Assembly (NCBI GenBank): GCA_000750105.3
Contig: JPHH03000021.1
Coordinates: 1-64,000, forward strand
DNA from: Tolypocladium sp. Sup5 PDA-1
Taxonomy: Eukaryota > Ascomycota > Sordariomycetes > Hypocreales > Ophiocordycipitaceae
Direction of reading: 5' to 3'
DNA: 64,000 nt
Shown here: in pieces, positions 29,242-40,287 of the stretch
How the letters are laid out: each line of letters begins with the position of its first letter
How positions within the stretch are numbered: position 1 is the first letter of the stretch
Notes under the pieces: model-generated
Databases searched by the model: none
What the model was told of the DNA's origin: nothing
The model's input: the letters and a program-made list of their open reading frames with translations, nothing else
Made by a program: the position numbers and the translations under genes

Positions 29242-31434
29242 TCACCTCCGGCCCATGTAGGACCGGTAGAAGCTTTCCGCGGCATCATTTTCCACACCCG
29301 CGTAGTGACTGCCCAGTGTGCTGCTCGACTTTTGCGCCGCCGTCACCTTGGCTTGCAAGGCCGAGGCGTTAGCATCGATCCACTGCAGTTGCGTGAGGTG
29401 GCCGTTCAGCACGCGGACAATCTGGCTCAGCTGTATCTTGTTGTTAGCGCTTGTTGGGCCGAGTTTTTGGCTCGTACTTACGGGGTCTTCGGCCTTGGCT
29501 CCCTTGCTCAGGGTTCCAGAGATATCATTGATCTCCTTGACCATCTTGGAGAGGTCTCGGGACTTCTCATCCAGTTGCTGCGTCAGCTTCTCGGCCAACT
29601 TGTAGGTTCGCTCGCGTTCTTGGTCAGGACCAGCCAGCTGCTCTCCAGGACCAATCTGCTTTGCAAACATGTCTTGGACTTCTGTCTCGTATCGATTGAG
29701 CCAAGCCTCGAGCTCATCCTGCTGACTCTCCACTGCCAAAAGCTGTCGTTCGATCTCGTGGCTGGCTCGCTCAGCCTCAAAGGTGTCAAGGTACAGCTTC
29801 TGAATTTTCTCTCCGTTGTCCACCAGATTCCTGTCCCAAGCAGACACAATGGTAGCCTGCTCCTTAAACTCCCTTTGGTATTTCGACAGATCGGAAGCCC
29901 ATCGCGTGACGATGTCCTCCATGGTCTTGTTCTTAAGTCGAGCGATCTGCGACGTTGGGCCGTTTGTCGAGGCGCCAAGTGCATTCGTGGAGCCATTTTG
30001 GGCACCGAGCTTTGTTGCGTCCTTGTCCTTATCCGCGCTTTCTGTTGCAGGCTTGGCCCCGAACATGCCTCCGGCTGCCGGCGCCGCGGCCGCTGTGGTG
30101 GTGCCCGTCGAAGCGGGCTGCGAAGCGTTGGAAGCGGCGGGTGCACCAAAGAGCGACGAAGCGGGCTTTGGCGTGGAGGCACTGGTAGCTGACTGAGCGT
30201 TACCAAACAGGCCGCCAGCGCTCGATGTCGTTGCTGGGGCTGCGGAGGATGCCGTAGTGGCAGCGGCCGGCTTGCTGCCGAACAAGCCTCCCGCAGGAGC
30301 CGTCGTGGTAGTAGCTGTGGATGAGGCGGCCGGGGTGCTGGCAGCAGCGCCTCCAAACAATCCTCCACTGATGGTCGCTGTCGGGGCACCAGACGACGTA
30401 GGAGCAGCTGGCTTAGCACCAAACAAGGAGCTCGCCGTTGCTGGAGTCGCCGAGCTGCTGGCTGGTGCAGCGGACGTAGATGGCGTGGAGCTGCCTCCCG
30501 CGTTTCCAAAGAGTCCGCCGGCAGATGTTCCCGAGTTTGATGCAGGCTTTGCACCAAACATGCCGCCTCCACCGCTGGCAGTATTGGCGCCTCCGAAGAG
30601 CCCCGAGCTAGGCGCCGTGGTTGTTTGCAGCGTGGTGCTGCTTGGCTTTGATGCAGCTCCGCCAGCTAAGCTTCCAAACGCGGTTCCAGCAGGCCTCGAG
30701 GAATCCGTTGGCGGTGCCCCTGCGGGTGTCGTCGATGGTAGGGAGAACATGGGCTTCGCAGGAGTAGCTGCTGCCATCGTAGGCGTAGCGGACTGGCTGT
30801 TGGGTGCGCTCTCGTTCTTGTTTGCAAACAGCGAGTTGCCAGTGCTTGCGAACATGCCCGAGGCTGGCGAGGCTGACGTCGTGGGCGTTCCTTGACCTTG
30901 CGCTACATTGTTCTGGGAGCCAAAGAGGCCACCACCAGTGCTCGAGCCACCGCCACCAAACATGCCGGACGCCGCCTTGTTTGCCGTACCGCTGGCACTT
31001 CCGAACATACCACCTGATGCTGGAGCAGTGGTCCCGCTGCCGGGCGCGCCGAAAGGAGTTGTAGTAGTAGGCTGTGCTGCGCCGAAAAGACCGCTAGAAG
31101 ATGAGGGTGTAGCTTTGTTGTTGCTTCCGAACAAGCCTGCACTGGACGGAGTTGCTGCACCAGAAGGAGGGTTGGAAGACGAGCCACCGCCGAACAAGCC
31201 GCTAGCGGGTTTCTGCGCGCCGGCGCCGCTCTGCTGTCCAAATACAGAGCCTGTGTTGCCGGAAGTCGTGGCGTTGTTGCCCGCGGAGGCACCACCTTGC
31301 GATCCGAAGGAGAACGAGGACGTGCCACCGCTGCCCGGAGCAGAGCCGAAGAGACCGCCTGCAGCAGGAGCCGAAGAGGTCGCATTGTTCGACGGCGCGC
31401 TCGTCGAGCTCGGGGTTCCGAAGGTGAACGACAT
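29242..31434 (-). CDS. NSP1: Nucleoporin Nsp1 (FG repeats plus Nsp1-C coiled coil)
   Basis: Exon 1 is 31434-29482 and exon 2 is 29430-29242, giving 713 aa. The first two thirds are FG repeats, mainly GLFG/GMFG/SLFG spaced by Ala/Ser/Thr/Pro-rich linkers. The C-terminal third (from about residue 490) is the Nsp1-C coiled coil with LKNKTMEDIVTRWASDL and LSQIVRVLNGHL segments. Nsp1 lines the central channel, anchored with Nup57/Nup49 and in the Nup82 complex. The 51-nt intron (29431-29481) has donor GTAAGT, branch GCTAAC and acceptor CAG. It lacks in-frame stops, so an unspliced reading gives 730 aa with a 17-residue insert in the coiled coil. Many GLFG-type repeats here are more Nup100-like than the FxFG of yeast Nsp1. 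Confidence 0.92.
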   Translation of the reverse strand: MSFTFGTPSSTSAPSNNATSSAPAAGGLFGSAPGSGGTSSFSFGSQGGASAGNNATTSGNTGSVFGQQSGAGAQKPASGLFGGGSSSNPPSGAATPSSAGLFGSNNKATPSSSSGLFGAAQPTTTTPFGAPGSGTTAPASGGMFGSASGTANKAASGMFGGGGSSTGGGLFGSQNNVAQGQGTPTTSASPASGMFASTGNSLFANKNESAPNSQSATPTMAAATPAKPMFSLPSTTPAGAPPTDSSRPAGTAFGSLAGGAASKPSSTTLQTTTAPSSGLFGGANTASGGGGMFGAKPASNSGTSAGGLFGNAGGSSTPSTSAAPASSSATPATASSLFGAKPAAPTSSGAPTATISGGLFGGAAASTPAASSTATTTTAPAGGLFGSKPAAATTASSAAPATTSSAGGLFGNAQSATSASTPKPASSLFGAPAASNASQPASTGTTTAAAAPAAGGMFGAKPATESADKDKDATKLGAQNGSTNALGASTNGPTSQIARLKNKTMEDIVTRWASDLSKYQREFKEQATIVSAWDRNLVDNGEKIQKLYLDTFEAERASHEIERQLLAVESQQDELEAWLNRYETEVQDMFAKQIGPGEQLAGPDQERERTYKLAEKLTQQLDEKSRDLSKMVKEINDISGTLSKGAKAEDPVSTSQKLGPTSANNKIQLSQIVRVLNGHLTQLQWIDANASALQAKVTAAQKSSSTLGSHYAGVENDAAESFYRSYMGRR

Positions 31435-32142
31435 GTTTGCTGTGACGGGGTCGATTCGATGCCTCGAGCTGTGCTGATGTTGGATCGCGGCGGCTTGTCA
31501 CAAGAAGAGTTTGAGTCTTCACGAAGCCACCATGTCAGGGGAGATGAAGAACGGCTGAGGAGTGAGCGCTCCGATGGCCCGCCAGAGATTGATGACGAGA
31601 CGGTTGGGGTCAATCGTCGAAGCGGCGAAATGCGTGCAAGAATCACCCCTCCGCGGCGGCTGGGAAGCTTTTTTTGTGGTGATGCTGCCAGCTCCACGCG
31701 CTGGCTGGCTGGCCTGGGCGCGAAGCTGTGGGGTACGTACCGTAAGAGGAGCCTTTTAGTGCGGAATGAAGTAACCGCACTCCCAACGAGGCCCCACGTG
31801 ATGGACCTTGAGGTTGACAGCAACTTGGACCTGCACGCAAGTACGGACTACTGCTACTACCTTACAATTTGCTTTCTATTTTACCAGACGGACGCTCTCA
31901 GATTTTATAATTGCCAATCTTTGCCATTATATTGGCGAGAACGCATTGCCGGATTCCCGCTGTCCTTTGTGCATTGGCAGGCAACGACATTATCGAACGA
32001 TACCCGGCCGCAACGGCCAGCATCATCGTCGAGCTTCCCAGACCCTCCCCTGAACTCCCAAGCGAGGACGAAGCTCCTGGACGCTATTCATACACAAGAA
32101 TTCCTTTCAAAATCATCGGTGCCGCGAGCCTTCATCAAAACA
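31435..32142. other. Divergent intergenic region
   Basis: Promoters of NSP1 (-) and the Laa2-like gene (+). A plus-strand frame continues through it into the next gene, but with no conserved sequence. Confidence 0.55.
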
Positions 32143-33536
32143 ATGACCGACTCCGGAGGGCTGGAGCCTCCGCAGGAGGTGAATGTGGCCGATCCAGGGG
32201 CACGCCAGCTATGTACATCTCCCTGACCCGCCATGAATGGAGACCCAAACTGACAGCAGCATAGCTGAATCATCTGATGATGAAGAGGACCAGTTCACAG
32301 ATGCGCAGTCCGGCCCGGTGAGCCCGAATCGAACGTCGCCGGTTCCCACGACGAGGGTTGAAGAAGTCGACAACGAACCGTCGCACGGCCAAGTCCCCGG
32401 CACCGAAGCGTACAAGAAAAGAGAAGCAGACGCACAGCCCGACGAGATCGCCGTTATCCCAGATGAGGATGCTCAGACACCCATCGCCACCACAGGCACG
32501 GAGATCCCGACCACGGTGGTGGAAGAAGCTCCTGGTGACGAGCCCAGCTCTCGTTCCTCCGAGTTCGAGAACAATCGCAGTGCGGATGCTGTGCCAGACA
32601 TCGTGCTGAATTATGATGACGAGGTCGAGGGCGGCAACGACGACTTTGGGGACGATTTCGACGACTTCGAAGAAGGCGCCCATGATGATGATTTCGACGA
32701 CTTTGAGGATGGCTTCCAACAAGCTCCGCTTTCAACGTCGACTGCACAAGCTCCTCCCCCGGTTCAACCATCGGTATTGCCATTCGTAAGCCCTCCAAGT
32801 CCCTTTTCTGCCCTGGAAGGCTTGCTGACCACGTCTGCAGCCGATAGCCGACTTCGACGGCCTAAGTCCTGACGAGGTCATATCCTCTACAGAACCCTAC
32901 CTAGATACGCTCTTCCCACCAGAAGACCTCGACTTCACCACACCATCTCCCCTCCCCAAGGATTCGACCATATTCCTGACGCCTCGGTCCGCGTCCCTCT
33001 GGTCCCAGCTTGTCGCTCCTCCACCACTTGCCCCTCCAGACTGGATCCGCTCCCGCACCCGCCGCCTGTTCCTCGTCTCCCTCGGCGTACCCGTCGACCT
33101 CGACGAGATCCTTCCAGCTTCCAAGCAAAAGAAGCTGGTTTTGCCCTCCCTCAACATCCGCGCTACATCTCCTCGCACATCAAGTGACTCGAGGTCAGCG
33201 TCACGACTACGACGAGGCGACGGCAACAGCTCATCCACGTCGCTGGACACACAGGGGAAGCCCACGGGGTCCAAGAGGCGGAAGGGACCGCCGCCGCAGC
33301 CGGAGCTGGACTTGGTGGCCGCGCGCTATCTCTGCATGACGACGGATGAGGCGCTCAGCGGAATGACCAACGAGGAGCTTACGGAACACGTAGCCAAGCT
33401 GGAATCGATGCAAGGGGCGGCCAAGGATGTGCTGGAGTATTGGCAGAAGCGGACGGATGAGAAAATAGGCGACCGCGAGGCATTCGAAGGAGTGATAGAG
33501 AACCTCGTAAAGCACGCGCGCAAAGTACGGAAATAA
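32143..33536 (+). CDS. Laa2-like (YBL010C/DUF5102-type) acidic AP-1 accessory candidate
   Basis: Proposed exons 32143-32212, 32265-32785 and 32841-33536, giving 428 aa. The N-terminal half is acidic and disordered. It holds Asp-Phe repeats at about residues 148-174 (DDFGDDFDDFEEG, then DDFDDF), which resemble clathrin-adaptor gamma-ear binding motifs. The C-terminal half has a conserved patch with DWIRSRTRRLFLVSLGVPVDL and a final helical region. The layout resembles yeast Laa2, which links Laa1 to AP-1 at the trans-Golgi; the link is inferred by eye. The first intron is the least certain: donor GTACAT and acceptor TAG were chosen because they keep phase and avoid stops. Intron 2 (GTAAGC ... 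GCTGAC ... CAG) is strong. Confidence 0.68.
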
Positions 33537-33896
33537 GAGAACCCCCTAATTGGCTTTGTCCAAACTGAAGTCGATTGGTCTAGCTGCTGCGTGCGTGTTT
33601 TCTGTCTGTTTTCCTTGATTGATAAGGGCCCAAGGTCCTCGTGATGTATCTACAGCATGCAGCTAGCTGCCTCATGCTCCCCAAGGTGGTCCCATTCACA
33701 TGGAACGCAACCCTCACCTCCATTCCCCCCTGGAAGACAGCTTTTTAACACCGACCCGCTTGTAGCGCCAGCCGTCTACTCATATGCCACATCGAGGGGC
33801 TTACCTCTTTAGAGCTTCCTATCAATGCAACTTTTGGGCAATCCAAAGATTGCGGTAAACGCCCTCGTCCGGTTCCTACATGATGGCTTCGGCCGT
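33537..33896. other. Intergenic between convergent genes
   Basis: 360 bp of 3' flanks of the Laa2-like gene (+) and GCD11 (-). Nothing else is recognised. Confidence 0.6.
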
Positions 33897-35572
33897 TTAG
33901 GACGTGCTGGGCTCCAGCGTGACGCCGCTAGGAACAAGTCAAGTCAGTATATGTGCAACCACAAGGATGGGGCGGGACGTCGCGGATAGACTTACGCAGC
34001 AATAGTAGCCCAGCCAATGAGACGCCAATGCTTCTCAATACGTCGACTCAGGGCGACCTTCTCGCCAATGTTGGTGCAAGCAGGGCTGGTCAGGACCAGC
34101 TTCGCGGCATCGTTCTTGATGGCGGCGACCTTGGCACCAGTCGAAGTCGAGCCGATGTTAACCATGATGACTTCGTTCTTGGCCAGCTTGGCGACCTTGG
34201 CCTGCTTGCCGTCGGCGGTCCTGACACCGAGCAGGCGGCGGAGGAGGTAGAAGTTGACCTCGATCTCGCTGTAGATTTCAGGAAGTCTGCCCTTGAGACC
34301 CAGGACGAAACCGACGAGACGATCGGCTCTGCAGAGGGTAGGGTCGATTCGGGTACCGACACCGATCAGGCCACCGGGGACGGCGTACTTGAGGTCGTTG
34401 GCTTCCGAGTTGAGAGACACGACTCTGCTGAAGATGGGCGTGCATTTCAGGGCACCGTTGTCGTCGCGGGACACGATACCAGGTCGAATCTCAATCTCGT
34501 CGCCGAGCTTGACAACGCCGTGCAAGATACTGCCACCAGCAACGCCACCCTTCAAATCATCAATCTCGGCACCGGGCTTGTTGACGTCGAAAGATCGAAT
34601 GACAATCATGTGAGGGTCGATGCTGAAGTCTCTGGGAGGCACCGGGATGGTATTGACAATGGCCTCGTTGACGGCGTCGATGTTGAACTTGAGCTGGGCG
34701 GAGATGGGGATGACGGGGGACTTGCCGGCAACAGTTCCTCGGATGAACTTGAGAATGGACTCGTAGTGTTGCTGGGCAGCCTCTTCTCTCATGAGATCGA
34801 CCTTGTTTTGCAGGATGATGATCTTGTCCAGCTTCATAATCTCGATGGCAGCCAAGTGCTCAGAGGTCTGGGGCTGGGGGCAGGATTCGTTGCCGGCGAT
34901 GAGCAGAAGCGCAGCGTCCATGACGGCGGCGCCCGACAACATGGTGCTCATGAGAATATCGTGGCCGGGGCAGTCGACGAATCTAGGTGAAACGGCTTAT
35001 CAGTATGGCTCTTTCAGGTGGTATGAATGTTGTCAGGGAAGCACTCACGAGACATGTCGCAATAATCTGTAGGTGCCACTGCAGCCATCTCGCTCGCACG
35101 GAGGGTCGACCTCCTTCTCGCTCTTGTAGCTTCGGTAGCATCCTGGTCGCGGGCACTCCTGGTTGTCACACTTGTAGATCTTGGCGTTGGCATAACCCAG
35201 CTTGATGGTGATGTTGCGGATCAGCTCGTTCTTGAAACGAACCGTCTGCACGCCGGAGATGGCCTTGACGACGGTCGACTTGCCGTGGGCGACGTGGCCA
35301 ATGGTTCCGATGTTGATGGTCGCTTGGCGGGCAATAATCTCGGGGGTGAGGGGGGTGAGGCTCGCGACGTCGAGATCTTTGGGATCGGTTTGCGGGGGCA
35401 GCTCGGGTCTTTGGACGGTCTGGTCTGGGATGGCAGGGTTCGACTGCTTGAGGGCCGACTTGAGAGGCTTCTCCTCGATGCCATCGCCGGCGTCGTTGTG
35501 GCCGTCAAAGGACTCGCCAGAGTCCGACTCGGACTCGATGTCGTCGTATTTGGGGTCGCCGTTGGCAGACAT
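33897..35572 (-). CDS. GCD11: Translation initiation factor eIF2 subunit gamma
   Basis: Exons 35572-35049, 34982-33996 and 33927-33897 give 513 aa. An acidic N-terminal extension precedes the GTPase domain: G1 GHVAHGKST (92-100), a Cys-rich zinc knuckle (YKCDNQECPRPGC ... CERDGC), G3 DCPGHD formed across intron 1, and G4 NKVDL. Beta-barrel domains II and III follow. The short last exon adds the conserved tail GVTLEPS after a 68-nt intron (33928-33995). eIF2-gamma binds GTP and Met-tRNAi in the ternary complex. The start is the first ATG of the acidic region. The upstream frame has a non-ATG extension only. Confidence 0.96.
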
Positions 35573-38500
35573 GATGAGGGTTTGGCGGGGCACTCCGCAG
35601 CAACGCTGGCTGTTCGCTTGCAGGATCGCACGCGGCGCAGGTGTCAGTGTCGGAGTCTGGTCAGTGGATTGAGGAAGAGTAAAATCTCCAGATGCCTCAG
35701 GAGGGTCCGCGGGGAATTATCGCAACGTCGTCGGCGTGCAGGGCTGAGAGTCTGGGGATTTCGCCTTGGAGCAGTCAAAATTCCTCGTGTGCAGTCATTT
35801 GGGAGTGAGGTGACTCGCACGCTAGTCTAGTTAGGGCCTGATAAACCGATAAGCCTTTGTTGCCCCTCGCCGGCTGAAGCTCGGCTGTCAGGCGTGTCCG
35901 TGGACTCGGACTCCATGAGGCTCTGACCTCTTATCCCGCAGAAAGCAAACACAGCTCGCTTTGTTCTTTCTAGGGTGGAAAATGGCCGCAACGTCTCCTA
36001 CATTTACTGATGGACTTTTTTTTATTCTTAATTTTTTACTTGCCCGACCAGCGTACGCAACGGCACTGGGCAGCACGTGCTGTGGTTAGAAGCATAGCGA
36101 GAAGGCTGTTCATCAACAAGATATACAAGCATAGCCGCCACTCATTTGCAAAGCCTCGAATATCCCGGGCTTAAGACTTTTGGGGAATCACATGGTTATT
36201 CCAATCTCACGGACACTAATTCCTCAGAAAGTATACAGGCCATAAATAGACATGGGATGTCCGTAATACTTGACAGCGCCTCCGAAACTACGGCTCAGAA
36301 GCGTAGACGGAGAACTTCACATGTTGAATCTAGAACGTAATGCAACACATGGGTAGGGGGTCTATGCGTCGTACAAATGTTGTGCGCCCACGGAGTAAGA
36401 CTTGAGTGGGATTTGGTGAAGCCAGACATGTTGAGCCACACGAGGCATGTAGATGAGCTCGTGAGGCGGCATGAGGTCGGGAGTACTACGGAGTATCTCG
36501 TACGGAGTACTGAGGGGTGGAAGGCTGACAGCACGTTGAAAACCCAAAAGTCAACGTCATTGAAGTGTGTGTCGTGAGGCAATGATACGGAAGCGATTGT
36601 TGGTTGGAGCAGTGAGGGCCCCAGCGTGGATGCGGCGGCTCGGGGTTGGCGGTAAACTCGGGGCTCGGAGATCCAGACCACAGCATACCTAGTAGTATTT
36701 GGTGTTTGCACCATGATGCGTCCAAACGGATGCGGCAGATCGATGTGCCGCTTGAGAATATTGCCAAGATGCCAAGAGGAGGAAGGATGTCAAGTTGCGA
36801 AGTGCACGAAGTAAGCTCGTCAAGCCGGCGTCACTGGCCTGGACTTAACCACCAACGGATCATTCGGCCCTCCTTGTCGAGAGAAGCGTGCAAGGGAAGG
36901 CGGTACCTTAATATTAATGGAATCCAAAAAAAATAAAGTTGCCATCAAATCGGCGCTCGATGCCACCCATCCAGATGCGCTTGCATACACGGGCATATAC
37001 ATGAAGCGCTGGCAACGAGAGCATCAGCTCAGACTTACATACAGAGGCCCCTCGCCAAACCGCTCAACGGCTCAACCGCTGCAGGCTGGAAAGGCTAAAA
37101 CCTGCTGCCGTGCGGGGGCCAAAAATATCGGCGTGGGAATGAGCGAGTTTGACGGCGACTTTGTGTGTCTTGTGTGTCCGAGTGGCACGACTGGTGATGC
37201 TCCGACGAATCCCGAGGCTCTCCTTGCCGCCGACCCTCTGCAGGGTGGCTGGAACCCGGCGAGGTTGTCACGGCGCCGCCGCCGCCGATTGGCCGCAGCG
37301 CAGTGGAAAGCGCAACCTCACAGAGGCCCGCGCCGCGGCCGCTATCCCCAGCACCCCCGCCCACCAATCAGGCGCCTGGGCAGCCACTGCCCGAGGCCCT
37401 GGACGAGCGCTGCAGGCCGCTGCACACCCCTTCCCAGAGCGGCGACAGGCGCTGCGGGCCCTGTAAAGCGTTAGGCGCTGCGCAGGGGTGCAGCCAACCA
37501 CAGCGCCCCCGCGACCTGGCGAGCGCATCGGGGCGGCGCCAATCACCAGCGTCGATGCGACCTCTCTTTCGGCTCCGGGTGTCTGCGACGTCTCGGTTCG
37601 TGCTGGAAGGTTGGGAGGGCCAGCAGCAGAAGCACGTTGGTGATGGTCGTGCATCGCTGTCCCCCCCCCCCCCCCCCCCCCCCCCCCCAAAAAAGACCCC
37701 CCCCGCCGCCCCCCCCCCCCCGGCCCCCCCCTTTTTTGCGGGCCCCCTCTCCCCCCCCCCTCTACGCCCTCTGGTTGTGCTGCCGCCGCCTGCTGCATAC
37801 CTTACAATGCGGCGGGCGGCTGCAGTGGTTGCTTCCGTGACGGGAGCCTCCCGACCTCCATACATATCAAGCTCCCCCTCACGCATCTCTCCGTCCTGCA
37901 TTGGGCAGACCGCCTCTCGATATTCTCTCTCGCCCTCTCTACGACCCTCGATTCCATGGACCTGTGATATCGCTCTTCGCGGATATCAGGTCCCGTTTGA
38001 AAGCGTGAGTTGAAGCTCCTCTCCTCTGTCGACCCTGTGTGTCTACTTGAGCGGCAACCACATGACATGACATCTCGGCCGTCGTCCATTCACATTGCAC
38101 ACACACGAACCCTCCGACGCCACACTTAGTTTGGCCCCTTCAGTCGGCGTCTACTGCAACAGCCGTTACATTAGCCTGGCCTTCTGGCCGTGCCTATCAG
38201 AGCCCTCTGCCTCCATCCGCAGTCCTCCCCATGCATCATCCTCCCATTCACATCTTCTCCTCTTCCGGTCGACTCCACCTCGTCCTCTCTCCTCGGCGCC
38301 TGCGGGCTGTCGAATGAGCTGCTGCCATTCTGCTCGCTGTCGCCCCCTTCAAAACTCCAGTGTTCCCTCACTTGGCCGTCCTGTTGGTCTCTTTTTCTGT
38401 TCTTCGATAGCTGGTCTCTCCATCCCCCCGTTCATCCTACTTGTCTTCTCTTGTTCTGGGACTCTGCTGCAGCTGGTTTGAAGCCCTGTCCCCTGTCGTC

Positions 38501-38592
38501 GATACTCCAGCGGCATACATCACACGGAACAAGTCTCTTTCTGTCTTTTTGTGTGTCTGCATTCACTTGTCACGCACGCAACACACTGCACA
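35573..38592. other. Large divergent intergenic region (3.0 kb)
   Basis: The region lies between GCD11 (-) and the four-TM gene (+). Features seen: TACGGAGTA/GTACGGAGTAC motifs at 36484-36510, a T-rich patch near 36006-36031, a C-rich low-complexity block at 37661-37762, and a long CT-rich stretch (about 37900-38590) that looks like a transcribed leader. No ORF here resembles a protein family; frames through the C-rich block are Pro/Gly artefacts. Confidence 0.6.
37661..37762. repeat. C-rich low-complexity block with poly-C runs
   Basis: A 28-nt C homopolymer is followed by A6, more C runs, T7 and further C runs. The base order is suspiciously homopolymeric, and the block could be a sequencing or assembly artefact or a genuine C-tract. 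Confidence 0.85.
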
Positions 38593-40287
38593 ATGGCCGG
38601 TCAAGGTCCGTGGAATCGGCATCTGGCTCAAAATGTCGAGAGAAACGGCGACTAACACCGAATCTTAGGCTTCGATGAGAAGAAGCGGCCCGCCGCGTTG
38701 AACTTGACGCCCGTTCGATCCGGTTCCTCGGACTCATCGTCCACGGACAGTTCTCTCAAGGTTCCTCGCACACCTCGCTTCGCAGAGGCCACCTCAGTCC
38801 ACTCCCCCGTCGACATGCGATCACCGTTTGCCGACCCCGAGAAGTCCCAGGTCGCCCAGTCGCAGCCTGGGGACATTGGCTTCGGCTACATCAATAACGA
38901 TAGCAACCGCGAATCCGTAGCCGTCCCAATGACTCCCAGATCCCCGCTCAAGAGCGCCATGAAGGTGCCCGGAACGCCGGCGAGGCAATTCTCCAACCCG
39001 CTGAGCCCGACGTTCCGCGAGGAGGATATCCTCGAGAAGCGCGAGCTGTCTACCGAAAAGGAGCAAGCCAAGGACATTGTAAGTCATCCGCGAAACCTCC
39101 GTGCAAACGAGGCAACAGCTCCTAACTAGCTTCGCAGAAAATCAAGACCCGCGTCCGTCTGGCCAAGTTTGCCCTTCGCGGTGTCAGCTTCAGCTGCTCC
39201 CTCATCATCCTCTCCATGCTCTCCTCTTCCTTCGCCATCTTCAACTCCACGAGGAGCTTGCCCAGTCAGAGCAATATGCCCTCATGGGCTCCCGGAACCG
39301 ACTCCAAGTCATGGCCCCAGAAGCTCAGCCTCTCCATGGCTTGCCTCTCCCTCTTCGTGTGCATCCTCGTATTCCTCGCATACTGCCGAGGAGGGCACAA
39401 GCGGGCAGAGAAGGTCAACACCTACTACACCATGTTTGCCATTGGCTGGGTAAGTGGCATCTCATCCCGTTTCATACAGGCGAAGTGGACTGTGTGCTGA
39501 CCAGTCATCCCAGTTTATCGTGAGCATGATCCTCTGGGTGGTCACCGCCGCCATCTTCCAGCATGCCAGGGACCACGGCAACAACAAGGACATGTGGGGA
39601 TGGGCCTGCGTCGACAACACTCGCTCCGACGTCTTTAGCCAAAAGGTCGACTACCAGCTCGTCTGTCGCCTCCAAAACTGGACCCTAATCTGCATCATCA
39701 TCGAGGTCGTTGTTGAGGTCATCTCCATCGCTCTCTACAGCATCGTGTTTTACCGCTACTACACGAAGCGCCGTCTCTTCAAGTCTATGGACCTGCGAGA
39801 CCGCGCTCGATCCGATCTGTACCTCGCCCAGCTCCGCACCCAGTCTGCTCCCAACACCCCTGGCTTCGGCCCCAAGTCTCCCGGCTTCGCCGGTCCCAAG
39901 TCCCCTGCGCTGAGCAACTACGCCATGTCTCCTCGCCACCCTCCCGCAGCCTACCGGAATCTCTCCGACATCGACGAGGTTAGCCCGTTTACCCCTGGCG
40001 GCCGGGTTGTCGAGCCCCAGTCTCAGTTCACCCCCCAACTCCAGTCCGGCTTCAAGCTGCAGGCTCCACCAGTCAAAGCACCCTCTGCAACTCCCAAGAT
40101 GGGCCAGGCAGGATTCTCTCCTACTGACTCCCGGGCACCCACACCACCCGGTGAGCATGTCGCCGAGCGCGCCCCTCAGGCCGCCGATGAGCCAACATAC
40201 GACGCGGTACCCATCCCCGGGGCGTACGCCGGTCAGGCCATCAAGAGCCCGCCGCCAACACAGACCTCGTTTGCCCAGGCTCATTAA
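38593..40287 (+). CDS. Four-transmembrane fungal membrane protein (MARVEL-like topology)
   Basis: Exons 38593-38605 (13 nt), 38669-39078, 39138-39449 and 39514-40287 give 502 aa. A Ser/Pro-rich cytosolic N-terminus (about 1-145) with several TP/SP sites is followed by four hydrophobic helices at about 153-175, 203-223, 238-260 and 301-325. A Cys-containing loop (MWGWACVDN ... VCRL) lies between TM3 and TM4. A long Pro/Ser-rich tail follows, with repeated PGFGPKSPGFAGPKSP. The topology resembles MARVEL-domain proteins or fungal fusion (HAM-type) membrane proteins, but I cannot name it. The 13-nt first exon uses the donor GTCCGT and the branch ACTAAC. Phase is consistent throughout. The long CT-rich leader upstream suggests a long 5' UTR. 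Confidence 0.75.

Noticed and set aside
33953..34990. Plus-strand 345-codon frame opposite eIF2-gamma
   Set aside because: Antisense shadow; the minus strand encodes the GTPase with correct splice phases.
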